From Rhodospirillales bacterium (GTDB lineage: Bacteria; Pseudomonadota; Alphaproteobacteria; Rhodospirillales; Casp-alpha2), in contig JAPKAX010000007.1 of assembly GCA_028825025.1 (NCBI GenBank), positions 1 through 36,620 on the forward strand: a stretch of 36,620 nt of DNA, written 5' to 3'. Positions 19,616 through 32,180 of this stretch are shown piece after piece; the stretch's first letter is position 1, and each line of letters starts with the position of its first letter. Position numbers and translations under genes: made by a program. The notes under the pieces are model-generated. The model ran no database searches. It had not been told where the DNA came from and worked only from the letters and a program-made list of their open reading frames with translations.

Positions 19616-20446
19616 ATGCCTGAATTGCCAGAAGTTGAAACGGTTCGTCGCGGATTAGCCCCGGCCTTAGAAGGGCACACTTTGTCGCGAGTTCAAATGC
19701 ATCGACCCAATTTACGGTTCCCTTTCCCGGATGGTTTTGGCCAACGGTTGACTGGAAAAACGGTGAAGTCCGTTGGCCGCCGAGCAAAATTTTTACTGAT
19801 AACTTTGGATGACGGAACGGTTTTAATTTCGCACCTAGGGATGTCGGGCAGTTTTCGCATTTATGAAGCCGACCCACCCGCATTAGATAAGCATGACCAT
19901 GTTGTGTTTCAGGTATCTAACGGGTTCGAAATCCGCTATAATGACCCACGGCGGTTTGGCTTTATGAACCTAACAACAGAAGCTGAAGTGCCGGATCACC
20001 CGATGCTTTTAAAAATTGGACCGGAACCGGTTAATCCGGGGTTAACCGGGTCAGAACTGGCTGAGCGCTTGAAAAATAAAGCGGCCCCCATAAAAGCTGC
20101 CTTGTTAGATCAAAGCGTAATCGCTGGAATTGGAAATATTTATGCCTGCGAAGCTTTGTTTATGGCAGGGATTTCGGCGAAACGGAAAGCCAGCAGCGTT
20201 CAAGGCGGGCGCGCTGATAAATTGGCGGCGGCAATTCAAGAGGTTTTGTTGAAGGCGATAGAGGCCGGGGGGTCATCGCTAAAAGATCACCGGCAAACGT
20301 CGGGCGAGTTGGGATATTTTCAGCACAGCTTTCAAGTTTACGGACGCGCTGGGGAGGCTTGCTCTGTTTGTGGGCCGGACGTTCCGATCAGCAAAATGAC
20401 GCAATCGGGTCGATCAACATTCTTTTGTTCTCGCTGCCAAAGATAG
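19616..20446 (+). CDS. mutM: Formamidopyrimidine-DNA glycosylase
   Basis: MPELPEVETVRRGLAPALEG, SHLGMSGSFRIY, LLDQSVIAGIGNIYACEALFMAGI, C-terminal zinc finger CSVCG...FFCSRCQR. Confidence 0.97.
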   Translation: MPELPEVETVRRGLAPALEGHTLSRVQMHRPNLRFPFPDGFGQRLTGKTVKSVGRRAKFLLITLDDGTVLISHLGMSGSFRIYEADPPALDKHDHVVFQVSNGFEIRYNDPRRFGFMNLTTEAEVPDHPMLLKIGPEPVNPGLTGSELAERLKNKAAPIKAALLDQSVIAGIGNIYACEALFMAGISAKRKASSVQGGRADKLAAAIQEVLLKAIEAGGSSLKDHRQTSGELGYFQHSFQVYGRAGEACSVCGPDVPISKMTQSGRSTFFCSRCQR

Positions 20447-20461
20447 TGGTATAAGAAAATA

Positions 20462-20863
20462 ATGAAAATTTTAAACACTCTTTTGTGCACTTTATTTTTA
20501 ATCAACGCTTTGACCATTGGTTTGATGGGGCATCCGGCTTCTGCGCAATCTCAAGCACCTGATTTTATAAGTGTGATAGAAGGTTTGCCTTTAATGCCAG
20601 GCCTTAGCGAAGATGCTGATGGCGCAATGAGCTTTGATACAGCAAACGGCCGCATTGCAGAAACCATTGCGTCCGGTCAAGTTGAGCCCAAAAATGTCCT
20701 TGGATATTACAAGCGTGCTTTGCCTCAGTTGGGGTGGGAACGCGTTACCGCAACGCGTTATCGGCGGGAAGATGAAGTTTTGATTATTGATATTACGAAG
20801 GACGATGGCAGGGTGGTTCCCGTGATGGTTCATTTCAGGCTATCCCCAACAAAGGCAAAATAA
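20462..20863 (+). CDS. Small secreted protein of unknown function
   Basis: Signal peptide [30 protein letters not shown]; mature part [70 protein letters not shown]. Confidence 0.8.
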   Translation: MKILNTLLCTLFLINALTIGLMGHPASAQSQAPDFISVIEGLPLMPGLSEDADGAMSFDTANGRIAETIASGQVEPKNVLGYYKRALPQLGWERVTATRYRREDEVLIIDITKDDGRVVPVMVHFRLSPTKAK

Positions 20864-20951
20864 CCACGATTGTTGCTACACGACACTTGACGTCTCTGAA
20901 AACGCCCTTTATAAGCCAGCCCATAAACAGAATAATAAAGGTTTCAAAACC

Positions 20952-21218
20952 ATGGCCAATCATTCATCGGCTAAGAAAAGAATTCGTCAAACAGAACGTC
21001 GCACGGAAGTTAACCGTCAACGTATTGGTACAATCCGCACCGGTCTTCGCAAAGTAGAAGAAGCAATTGCTGGTGGTGATAAAACGGTTGCAGATGCGGC
21101 ATTTCGTGCAGCTCAACCGTTATTAATGAGCGGTGTGTCAAAGGGTGTTATGCCTGCCAACACTGTGTCGCGTAAACTGTCTCGATTGTCGAAGCGCATT
21201 AAAGGTTTGTCTGCTTAA
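20952..21218 (+). CDS. rpsT: 30S ribosomal protein S20
   Basis: [39 protein letters not shown]...[22 protein letters not shown]. Confidence 0.97.
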   Translation: MANHSSAKKRIRQTERRTEVNRQRIGTIRTGLRKVEEAIAGGDKTVADAAFRAAQPLLMSGVSKGVMPANTVSRKLSRLSKRIKGLSA

Positions 21219-21249
21219 GTTCTTAAAGCTTAATAGGCCGCTTGTATTG

Positions 21250-21279
21250 AGCCGTGTGGTTTAGCCGCACGGCTTTTTT
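21250..21279 (+). terminator. Rho-independent terminator after rpsT
   Basis: AGCCGTG tggtttagccg CACGGCT followed by TTTTTT. Confidence 0.85.
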
Positions 21280-21711
21280 GCGCTCAAATTTAAGGTAGTA
21301 TTTCAAGGCGGGGGACTCGGATCAGGGGTCAATGTCAAGAAAATTATTTTGTATATTCGTGTTTAAACACTGTTGTCAGAACATGAATCAATCCGTAGTG
21401 TTCAGGGGATCATAAGGCATAGCTATAAATCGCTGCGAGGTACAAAAACGTAATTTATTTGCATATTGTTGATGAAGTGAGAACTGATAGTTAGATTTAT
21501 TGAGTTAAGCAATTAAGTTAAGCTGTTTAATAAAAGAGTTCTGGAGTGCTTAGGGTAAAAGATGATCCAAAGCCTTAATTAAATTAAAGGCGGTCATCAA
21601 AGGGGCAGGGTTTCTATTGAGGCGATGGGAGCATTTGTGGACAAAGACTTTTCACTAGGTGCTACTCGGAACACGATAAATTTTGTCTTGGTTGGATAAA
21701 TTAAAGATATA

Positions 21712-21727
21712 CCCGACTGAAGTCGGG
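21712..21727. repeat. Short inverted repeat upstream of dnaA
   Basis: CCCGACT-GA-AGTCGGG. Confidence 0.6.
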
Positions 21728-21822
21728 GGTAAATGGAGTGCTGTTGTGGGTTGTCAGGGAATTTGTTGGGGCGAAGAAATGCATCATATCATAGCACATA
21801 AAATAAAAACGGTTCGGGCTCT

Positions 21823-23253
21823 ATGACAATATCGATAGACGCGACCGTAAACGGCGCACAAACTAATGGAACGAATATGGACGAATTGAAGTCTGAGTGG
21901 CAACGGGTTGCTGCGCAGTTGCAAGAAACGATTGGTGAAGCGGCGTTCCAAAGCTGGATTAAACCTATTTCTGTACGTGGTTTACGCGGTGGAATGGTCC
22001 GCGTTTCAGTACCAACACGGTTTATGCGCGATTGGGTTGTCGCCCATTATAGCGATCGCATTACAGAATTGTGGAAGAATGAAAACGATACCGTTCAAAG
22101 CGTCGATATTAGTATTTTCACGGACCGGGCTCAAAAGGCAGCAAAAGCTCCAGAAGCTTCAGCGCCAGTCGCTCAAAAGACCTCAAATATCATAACGCCA
22201 TCAGGATCCGCTTCACAATCTGCAGAAATCAGCGCAAGCTTGGATCGAAGATTTACGTTTGATAAATTTGTTGTCGGTAAGCCAAACGAATTTGCCTATG
22301 CAGCTGCTCGTCGGGTTGCGGAAACGACCACTTCAAACCCCTTCAACCCGTTATTTTTATATGGCGGTGTTGGCCTTGGTAAAACACATTTGATGCATTC
22401 GATTGCTTGGCATATTCGCGAGCAAACACCGCACCGTAACGTCATTTATTTATCTGCTGAAAAATTCATGTACCGTTTCATCCGGGCATTGCGCGAACAA
22501 ACAACTGTTGATTTTAAAGAGCAATTTCGTTCGGTTGATGTGTTGATGATCGATGATGTTCAATTTATTGCTGGCAAAGATTCAACCCAAGAAGAATTCT
22601 TCCATACGTTCAATGCGCTTGTCGATGAAGGCCGTCAAATTGTGCTTTCTGCGGATAAATCGCCGTCTGATATTGAGGGCATGGAAGAGCGTTTGGTGTC
22701 GCGCCTGAATTGTGGTTTGGTCGCGGACATCCATGCTACAACATACGAGCTCCGGCTTGGTATTCTGCAATCTAAAGCTCTGCACGTTTCGGCTGAAATA
22801 CCACCAAAAGTTTTGGAATTTTTAGCCCATAAAATTACGGCTAATGTACGTGAACTTGAAGGGGCGCTTAATCGTGTTGTGGCGCATTCTCAATTGGTTG
22901 GACGCGATATCACATTAGAGGCCACGCAAGAAGTGCTACATGATCTATTGCGGGCAAATGATCGCAGGGTAACGATTGAAGAGATCCAAAAGCAGGTCGC
23001 ATCGCATTTCAATATACGAATGGCAGACATGCATTCTGCACGCCGTGCCAGATCGGTCGCTAGACCGCGCCAAGTCGCTATGTATTTGGCTAAGCAATTG
23101 ACCTCGCGCTCCTTGCCTGAAATCGGCCGGAAGTTCGGTGGGCGTGATCATACAACCGTTATGCACGCGGTTCGCAAAGTCGATGAGCTTCGTGAACACG
23201 ACCCAAGTTTCGCTGAAGATGTTGAGCTTTTGAAGCGTATGCTTGAGGGTTAA
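21823..23253 (+). CDS. dnaA: Chromosomal replication initiator DnaA
   Basis: FTFDKFVVGKPNEFAYAAARRVAE, FLYGGVGLGKTHLMHSIA, VDVLMIDDVQFIAGKDSTQEEFFHTFN, C-terminal ARRARSVARPRQVAMYLAKQLTSRSLPEIGRKFGGRDHTTVMHAV. Confidence 0.99.
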   Translation: MTISIDATVNGAQTNGTNMDELKSEWQRVAAQLQETIGEAAFQSWIKPISVRGLRGGMVRVSVPTRFMRDWVVAHYSDRITELWKNENDTVQSVDISIFTDRAQKAAKAPEASAPVAQKTSNIITPSGSASQSAEISASLDRRFTFDKFVVGKPNEFAYAAARRVAETTTSNPFNPLFLYGGVGLGKTHLMHSIAWHIREQTPHRNVIYLSAEKFMYRFIRALREQTTVDFKEQFRSVDVLMIDDVQFIAGKDSTQEEFFHTFNALVDEGRQIVLSADKSPSDIEGMEERLVSRLNCGLVADIHATTYELRLGILQSKALHVSAEIPPKVLEFLAHKITANVRELEGALNRVVAHSQLVGRDITLEATQEVLHDLLRANDRRVTIEEIQKQVASHFNIRMADMHSARRARSVARPRQVAMYLAKQLTSRSLPEIGRKFGGRDHTTVMHAVRKVDELREHDPSFAEDVELLKRMLEG

Positions 23254-23340
23254 TCTCTCTTAATTTCGAAGAAAACATCTCGTATCAGAAGCTTGAATAA
23301 TAAAAATGTAAATTCATTGCGTTTTTATGATCGAAAAAGC

Positions 23341-23368
23341 TTACTGTTCCGGGGGCTTCTGGTATAAT
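23341..23368 (+). promoter_or_regulatory. Putative dnaN promoter
   Basis: TTACTG (23341-23346), 16-nt spacer, TATAAT (23363-23368), upstream of dnaN start 23470. Confidence 0.4.
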
Positions 23369-23390
23369 GGCTTGCCCATATGGGGGGGTT

Positions 23391-23426
23391 AATTCCGGCT
23401 TTGGGTTCTGTTAAGAAGCCGGAATT
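23391..23426. repeat. Perfect 11-bp inverted repeat between dnaA and dnaN
   Basis: AATTCCGGCTT-N14-AAGCCGGAATT. Confidence 0.8.
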
Positions 23427-23469
23427 CAATATTTCGGTAAATTGTATGCTAAGGGCTTGAAAATAAACC

Positions 23470-24585
23470 ATGAAAATTACTATTGAACGGTCTGAATTGA
23501 TTAAATCTTTGGGCCATGTGCAAAGCGTTGTTGAGCGCCGCAACACAATCCCGATTCTCTCAAATGTTAAAATTGAAGCAGCGGAAGGACGCTTAACCCT
23601 AAATGCAACGGATATGGACTTGGATATGGTCGATTCTGTTGGTGCCAATGTGGAAATACCAGGAGCAATTACGGTATCTGCGCACACGCTGTATGATATT
23701 GTTCGCAAGCTCCCTGAAGGCAGTCAGGTCGAGCTAAATGCGTCCAGTGATGGTCAAATGCAATTGAGCGCCGGGCGTTCACGATTTACATTATCGTGCC
23801 TGCCAACCGATGAGTTTCCGGTTCTTTCCGGGGGCGAATTACCTCATAATTTTAATGTGACCGCAGCTGAGCTTCGTTCATTGATTGATCGCACAAAATT
23901 CGCAATTTCAACGGAAGAAACCCGTTATTATTTGAACGGCATCTATTTGCATAAAGCGGATCGTGATGGCGTCGACGTCTTGCGCGCCGTTGCGACGGAT
24001 GGGCACCGTTTGGCTAGTGTTGAAGCGCCATTACCTGCGGGATCAGAAAATATGCCGGGTGTTATTGTCCCGCGTAAAACGGTGACAGAATTGCGCAAAT
24101 TGATTGACGAATCGGGTGATGAAGTCGCGATTTCTATGTCAGAAAACAAAATTCGCTTTTCCTTCGATAACGCAGTTTTGACGTCCAAATTGATTGATGG
24201 CACTTTTCCTGATTATCAGCGTGTGATCCCATCGGGTAACGACAAAGATATGGAAGTGAATTGCAAGTTGTTCTCTGATGCGGTTGATCGGGTATCGGCC
24301 ATCTCGTCTGAAAAGTCCCGGGCGATTAAACTGGTATTGACCAGTGGATTGTTGGCGCTTTCAGCGTCGAGCCCAGAACACGGCAGCGCGGAAGAAGAAA
24401 TTGAAGTCACTTACGAAGGTGATTCAGTGGAAATCGGCTTTAATTCAGCTTATTTGCTCGATATCACACGGCAAATCGAAGGTGATACTGCTCTCGTTTC
24501 GTTGGCCGATGGCAATTCGCCAACTATTTTGCGCGAAATGGATGATGCCAGCGCTCTTTATGTCATCATGCCCATGCGCGTTTAA
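23470..24585 (+). CDS. dnaN: DNA polymerase III beta clamp
   Basis: MKITIERSELIKSLGHVQSVVERRNTIPILSNVKIEA, TDMDLDM, ATDGHRLA, C-terminal YVIMPMRV. Confidence 0.98.
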   Translation: MKITIERSELIKSLGHVQSVVERRNTIPILSNVKIEAAEGRLTLNATDMDLDMVDSVGANVEIPGAITVSAHTLYDIVRKLPEGSQVELNASSDGQMQLSAGRSRFTLSCLPTDEFPVLSGGELPHNFNVTAAELRSLIDRTKFAISTEETRYYLNGIYLHKADRDGVDVLRAVATDGHRLASVEAPLPAGSENMPGVIVPRKTVTELRKLIDESGDEVAISMSENKIRFSFDNAVLTSKLIDGTFPDYQRVIPSGNDKDMEVNCKLFSDAVDRVSAISSEKSRAIKLVLTSGLLALSASSPEHGSAEEEIEVTYEGDSVEIGFNSAYLLDITRQIEGDTALVSLADGNSPTILREMDDASALYVIMPMRV

Positions 24586-24617
24586 GCGGAGGGGATAAGC
24601 TGCACCAGAACCCCACT

Positions 24618-25808
24618 TTGGCAACAGTCGATAAAAATGGCGAACGGGTGGTGCCGCGTGGTGCGGTTGAAATTCGCCGGTATGCGATTAATCGCCTGAC
24701 GCTAACCCATTTTAGATCTTATCCCAGTTTGCGGATTGAGGCGGATGGGCGTCCCATTGTTTTGACGGGGGCCAATGGCGCTGGAAAAACAAATATTCTA
24801 GAAGCCATTTCATTGTTGGTTCCGGGTCGGGGTTTGCGGCGCGCAAAATTATCAGAAATGGCTAACAATCAAGGCCCCGGCGATTGGGGCATTGCGGCCA
24901 AAATAACCACACCAAATGGCCCCGTTGATTTGGGCACCGGCTTTATTGCCGATAGCTCGGGAAAACGGGAAAAGCGTTTGGTCCGTGTTGATGGTGAAAA
25001 CGTATCAAGTCAATCCGCGCTTTCTGCTTACATGGGCGCGCATTGGATAACACCGCAAATGGACCGGCTATTTGCGGATGGAGTTTCGGCGCGCAGGCGG
25101 TTTTTGGATCGTTTGGTTTTTGCTTGGGACCCAGCCCATGCCGGCCGGGTTCAATCTTTTGAGCAATCGATGCGGGAACGGCTTAAAATTTTAAAAGATC
25201 ATAACCAACCTGATTTGGGCTGGTTGAAAACACTTGAAGAAGGCATGGCCGAACGGGCGATGGCCGTCGCAGCAGCAAGACGAGAGTTGATTTCAAGGTT
25301 GGCCCCCTCAGCCGCAGACGGTTTAGGGCCTTTTCCGGGCGCATTGCTTTCATTGCACGGCGAAATTGATGACTGGTTAGATAATGGCCCGGCACTTGAG
25401 GCTGAAGATCGGTATCGGACTAAGTTGGCCGCAGACAGAGGGCACGATAAAGTAGCAGGGCGAACGCATTCAGGCCCCCACCGCACGGACTTGGTTGTGC
25501 GCCATGCTGTGAAGGGTCAAGCAGCAGCTTTGTGTTCAACGGGCGAACAAAAAGCGCTGTTAATTGCGATCGTTCTTGCCAACGCAACATTACGGGGCCG
25601 CGAAGAAGGCGGCATTCCTGTTTTATTATTAGATGAAGTAACGGCCCATTTGGATGAACACCGGCGCGACGCGTTGTTTAATCATTTGATCGGGCTGGGC
25701 GCACAAGTTTGGTTGACCGGAACTGACGATAGTTTGTTCGGCACTCTTAAAGACCAAGCACAAATATTTGAGATATGTAACGGTGGCCTGAAACCAAACG
25801 CCAATTAA
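24618..25808 (+). CDS. recF: DNA replication/repair protein RecF
   Basis: LTLTHFRSYPSLRIEADGRPIVLTGANGAGKTNILEAISLLVPGRGLRRAK, HSGPHRTDLVV, STGEQKALLIAIVLA, VLLLDEVTAHLDEHRR. Confidence 0.96.
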   Translation: MATVDKNGERVVPRGAVEIRRYAINRLTLTHFRSYPSLRIEADGRPIVLTGANGAGKTNILEAISLLVPGRGLRRAKLSEMANNQGPGDWGIAAKITTPNGPVDLGTGFIADSSGKREKRLVRVDGENVSSQSALSAYMGAHWITPQMDRLFADGVSARRRFLDRLVFAWDPAHAGRVQSFEQSMRERLKILKDHNQPDLGWLKTLEEGMAERAMAVAAARRELISRLAPSAADGLGPFPGALLSLHGEIDDWLDNGPALEAEDRYRTKLAADRGHDKVAGRTHSGPHRTDLVVRHAVKGQAAALCSTGEQKALLIAIVLANATLRGREEGGIPVLLLDEVTAHLDEHRRDALFNHLIGLGAQVWLTGTDDSLFGTLKDQAQIFEICNGGLKPNAN

Positions 25809-25817
25809 CTTTTTTGA

Positions 25818-28331
<2,514 letters not shown>

Positions 28332-28826
28332 TCTGTTTGTCGGGTGACACATAAAAGCTTAAGCAGTAAAAGTTCTACTTGCGAAGGCTGTTATAAGTGG
28401 GTCATTACCCTGGCTACTTTTTTTAGACAAGCCATCTTCGCTGTCTGTCTCCGACCAGAGGCGGCTAATTTTGCTTCTAGTGATAAACTGGTGACAAAAA
28501 ATTTGGGCCAGTGACAAAGTTTTTGTGTTTAAATTTTTAAAACTATACCTCCGTATTTATCTACGCACTCTCCCACTCTCTAATTTGATAAAAATACTGA
28601 CACGTTTCCGGCCCTTGCCAAGGCTTTAGGCAGGGTGCAATCTTGGGATTGCCGCATCGCTGTAGGCCTCCTTTCCCCTACAACCGATGCACTGTATCAG
28701 CAGTATTACATATAGACATTCCTGTTGATTTCTGAATTTTCTTGCGGGTTCTGAACCTGCAATAAGCTGATTAAGAGCAAGGAGAACTAACCATTAAATA
28801 TACCACTTAGCTAGGTCTCCCCCCAT

Positions 28827-29420
28827 TTATTGTTTGAGGGCTTCAATGTCAATGATCAATGTTACTTCATTACCGATCGCAGGTGCGCCATAGTTTGACC
28901 CGAAATCTGAACGCTTGATCTTGCCCCGCGCCGACCATGCTGCTGTTGGAGCTTTACTAAAAGGGTTTGCTCCAATGTTAATCAGAGTAGTGTCAAGAGT
29001 GATCGCCCTTGTGACACCCATCATTGTAAGGTTACCAGTCATTTTGGCTTTTTTTTCTCCCGTTTTTACGAGCTTCGTTGAAACGAATGTAATATCAGCA
29101 AATTCTTCAACATTAAAAAAGTCTGGTGATTTCAAGTGCGCGTCACGCTTCGCCATGTTGGTATTAATGGAGCTAGCCTTGATCGTGATGGAGACCTGGC
29201 TGTTGATCGGTTCTGCATCATCATATTTAATCGTTCCAGAAAGCGTATCAAAGCGACCGTGCATGGTAGAGAAGCCCAAGTGACTAATCTGGAACCCCGC
29301 ATAGTAGTGAACCCCAGCAGTATCAATAACATATGTACTGTTTGCTGAAGCGAGAGATGTGAAGCCGAATAACATCGCAATGGAAAGCAAAGTGGCTGAT
29401 ACAAGAGAAGTCTTTTTCAT
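28827..29420 (-). CDS. YceI-family periplasmic protein
   Basis: Signal peptide; YVIDTAGVHYYAGFQISHLGFSTMHGRFDTLSGTIKYDD, SSINTNMAKRDAHLKSPDFFNVEEFADITFVST, GNLTMMGVTRAITLD. Confidence 0.93.
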   Translation of the reverse strand: MKKTSLVSATLLSIAMLFGFTSLASANSTYVIDTAGVHYYAGFQISHLGFSTMHGRFDTLSGTIKYDDAEPINSQVSITIKASSINTNMAKRDAHLKSPDFFNVEEFADITFVSTKLVKTGEKKAKMTGNLTMMGVTRAITLDTTLINIGANPFSKAPTAAWSARGKIKRSDFGSNYGAPAIGNEVTLIIDIEALKQ

Positions 29421-29441
29421 TATTTTATCCTTTTAGGAGAT

Positions 29442-30314
29442 TTAATAGCCGCTAGCTGCGACTGGAAGAAAAGCCCAAGACATCGCGACCGAGGCTATGG
29501 CGAGGATGGTGTTGATTGCACCGATGATAATGGGTCTCATAAATCTAGATTTTTGAACGGAAATGGGGACAAAGCGATGAGCTAGGTCTCCTGTGAAGAA
29601 GGCCAATAGCAGCAAAGCAAGTGGCCACATATTTGACTTCGTAAAATAGTGAATTTGTGCAAGCAATGCCGGTAAAATAATCAGTGGAACAAATCTTGTG
29701 ACTGGTCCAGGTTGAACGGTGAGCCCTACCCAATTGCTCAGGATTATCGCACCTAAACTCGCAGCAAGAGCACCTGAATTTTGTGCTATGGAAGCTGAAG
29801 CACCCATAAAAGCATTTAGGGCAATCGCAATCGAAACTATGGCTAGAACAACAAGATCATCATTTTTATTGGTATCGACTACATTTCTATGACGTACAGA
29901 TAAGACTTTGTAAGCGGCCATCCCGCAACCCGCTAAGATCAACAAAGCACCGAAATGATCCATTGAAACTGGTGCAAAAATTTTCTTCCAACCGATCCAT
30001 GAAAAGCTAAGTATAATCCCAAAAAGACTGGTGAGTAAAAGAAAGCGACCAGAGCGTAGGAATATTTGCGCCACCAGACCCAAGCTCCCTGAAATGATTG
30101 CAATATAAACAATTTTTTGACCAGACGCGACAGGCACCAGCACAGGCAGGCCAAAAGTGACATACGATGCAACCAGAAAACCTACCAAGACACTCAAGCC
30201 TAAGAACTGATGCGCTCCCATTGGAAGACAACGGATCAATCCCATAACAACAAGCGCGCTGAACAAAGGAATAAGACTGCTTTGAACGCCGGGGTTCATG
30301 AGTAAATCTGACAT
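29442..30314 (-). CDS. Multi-pass membrane protein of unknown function
   Basis: About 290 aa with many hydrophobic segments (e.g. LIPLFSALVVMGLIRCL, FLGLSVLVGFLVASYVTFGLPVLV, LALLLLAFFTGDLAHRFV). No family recognised. ATG 30314 (MSDLLMNPGVQ) preferred; the ORF extends to 30383. Confidence 0.75.
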   Translation of the reverse strand: MSDLLMNPGVQSSLIPLFSALVVMGLIRCLPMGAHQFLGLSVLVGFLVASYVTFGLPVLVPVASGQKIVYIAIISGSLGLVAQIFLRSGRFLLLTSLFGIILSFSWIGWKKIFAPVSMDHFGALLILAGCGMAAYKVLSVRHRNVVDTNKNDDLVVLAIVSIAIALNAFMGASASIAQNSGALAASLGAIILSNWVGLTVQPGPVTRFVPLIILPALLAQIHYFTKSNMWPLALLLLAFFTGDLAHRFVPISVQKSRFMRPIIIGAINTILAIASVAMSWAFLPVAASGY

Positions 30315-30393
30315 GTTCTTGCTCCAACTGAAGGGTGAAATTTTGCTCCGGTTAAGAACAGTTTTTAATGGGATTATTAACACTAATCATCTA

Positions 30394-31371
30394 CTAAACT
30401 GACTCTCTGTGATGTGGTTGCATAAAATCGAGCACTGGACCTGCAGGCGTAATTAAAGTGGGGTTAATTGTTTTGTGGCTTCCATAATAGTGAGCCTTAC
30501 AGTGTTCCACATGTACCGTTTGCGCTACACCGGGCACTTGATATAAGTCCTTCAGGTAACCCCACAGGTTTGGGTAATCTACAATGCGCCGCAGATTACA
30601 TTTAAAATGCCCCACATAAACTGCATCAAAGCGTACCAAGGTGGTGAAAAGACGCCAGTCTGCTTCTGTTATAGTGTCGCCGGTTAGATAGCGTTGCCTA
30701 ACTAACCTAGCTTCAAGCTTATCAAGCCCGTTGAAAACATCTTCTACGGCGTCGTTATAGGCTGCATGAGACGTGGCAAACCCAGCTCGGTAAACCCCAT
30801 TATTAATGTTAGGGTAGATGAACTCATTCAGCTCGTCGATTTCGGCAAGGAGTTCAGGTGGAGAGAAGTCTCCAGGGATAGCGCCCACTCCATCAAAGGC
30901 TGAATTAAACATACGGATGATTTCAGGTGACTCATTACTAACAATTGTATGTGTCTGCTTATCCCATATAACCGGAACCGTCACCCGGCCTGTGTAATCA
31001 GGCATAGCCGCTGTATAGACTTGATGCATCCTAGTGGCTTGGTTTATAGGATCTCCGATCACCCCATCCCCTGGCTCAAAGGTCCAGCCCTCATCACCCA
31101 TAAAGGCATTCACCACAGACACAGAAATTATTGTGTCCAATCCTTTCAATTTCCGGTAGATTATGGTGCGGTGGGCCCAAGGACAAGCCAGAGATACATA
31201 CAAGTGATAGCGGTTGGGTTCCGCTTTAAAGCCACCCGTGCCAGAGGGGCCTGCACTACCATCTGCCGTTATCCAGTTACGAAAGCTGGGGGCTTTGCGT
31301 TCAAAACGTCCACCCGTGGTTTTGGTGTCGTACCAATCAGTACGCCATTCGCCATTAACAAGTAATCCCAT
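30394..31371 (-). CDS. yqjG: Glutathionyl-hydroquinone reductase (Xi-class GST, YqjG/ECM4-like)
   Basis: GLLVNGEWRTDWYDTKTTGGRFERKAPSFRNWITADG, YHLYVSLACPWAHRTIIYRKLKGL, RYLTGDTITEADWRLFTTLVRFDAVYVGHFKCNLRRI. Confidence 0.94.
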   Translation of the reverse strand: MGLLVNGEWRTDWYDTKTTGGRFERKAPSFRNWITADGSAGPSGTGGFKAEPNRYHLYVSLACPWAHRTIIYRKLKGLDTIISVSVVNAFMGDEGWTFEPGDGVIGDPINQATRMHQVYTAAMPDYTGRVTVPVIWDKQTHTIVSNESPEIIRMFNSAFDGVGAIPGDFSPPELLAEIDELNEFIYPNINNGVYRAGFATSHAAYNDAVEDVFNGLDKLEARLVRQRYLTGDTITEADWRLFTTLVRFDAVYVGHFKCNLRRIVDYPNLWGYLKDLYQVPGVAQTVHVEHCKAHYYGSHKTINPTLITPAGPVLDFMQPHHRESV

Positions 31372-31380
31372 AATTAAGTC

Positions 31381-32180
31381 CTAAAATCTATCGTTTCGAA
31401 AATCATCACAAGCCTGAAGTACCTCAGCTTTAGTGTTCACTAAGAATGGCCCACCTCGGGCAACACTTTCGTTAATTGGTGTGGTGGCAACTAATATCAG
31501 CCGCGCCCCATGGGGGCTGATAAACTAACATGGTCTTCATCCTCCATTACACCTAAGCGCTTGGTGGATAAAAGACTGACTTTATCACCCAACAGCACAT
31601 GGCCTTCAATAACGTAGATAAACGCCGTGTCACCTTGTTTAATCTGTTGTTTTAACGCACTCCCAGGCGCCAAAATGATGTCCATAAAGTCGGAGTTGAT
31701 GTCATAACGTTGCACTGGGCCAACACTACCTTTATCGGTGGCGCCAGCAACAACCCTCACTTGACTGCCATCTTCTCGTTGCTCTATTATCCTAACTTGA
31801 GCCATAAACTCCTGATATTTTGGCTCACACATTTTGTCCTTACTGGGCAAGTTCACCCAAAACTGAAATCCCGCAAGCAGGTACCTGTCCTGTTCTGGCA
31901 TTTCTTAATGTACAATGCCTTTACCTGCCGTCATCCACTGCACGCCATGTGCCTTAATAACACCTTCATTGCCCATACTGTTTTTAAGGCTCATACTTTC
32001 GGCTAGCATTTAAGTGACAGTTTCAAAGCCCCCTATGGGGGAGGTCTAGAAAACTACCAATATAGCCCAACGGTTTATCACTGCCAAAGACATACAATAG
32101 GAGAAAAGGGTCGATCATATTTAACTTTGGGGTGCCATTAATACGTGTCATTCTGACTCCATCCCCATCTGAGGCTGTCA
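31381..32180 (-). pseudogene. Pirin-family protein pseudogene
   Basis: Minus strand: DGDGVRMTRINGTPKLNMIDPFLLLYVFGSDKPLGYIGSFLDLPHRGFETVT*MLAESMSLKNSMGNEGVIKAHGVQWMTAGKGIVH*EMPEQDRYLLAGFQFWVNLPSKDKM... (two in-frame TAA), then a frameshift near 31500 into LILVATTPINESVARGGPFLVNTKAEVLQACDDF. Confidence 0.9.

Noticed and set aside
28332-28826. Possible RNA gene or small ORF in the gyrB-yceI gap (e.g. FDKNTDTFPALAKALGRVQSWDCRIAVGLLSPTTDALYQQYYI; hairpin TTGCGGGTTCTGAACCTGCAA)
   Set aside because: No start codon context, family or tRNA fold I could support; noted only as a region of uncertain origin.
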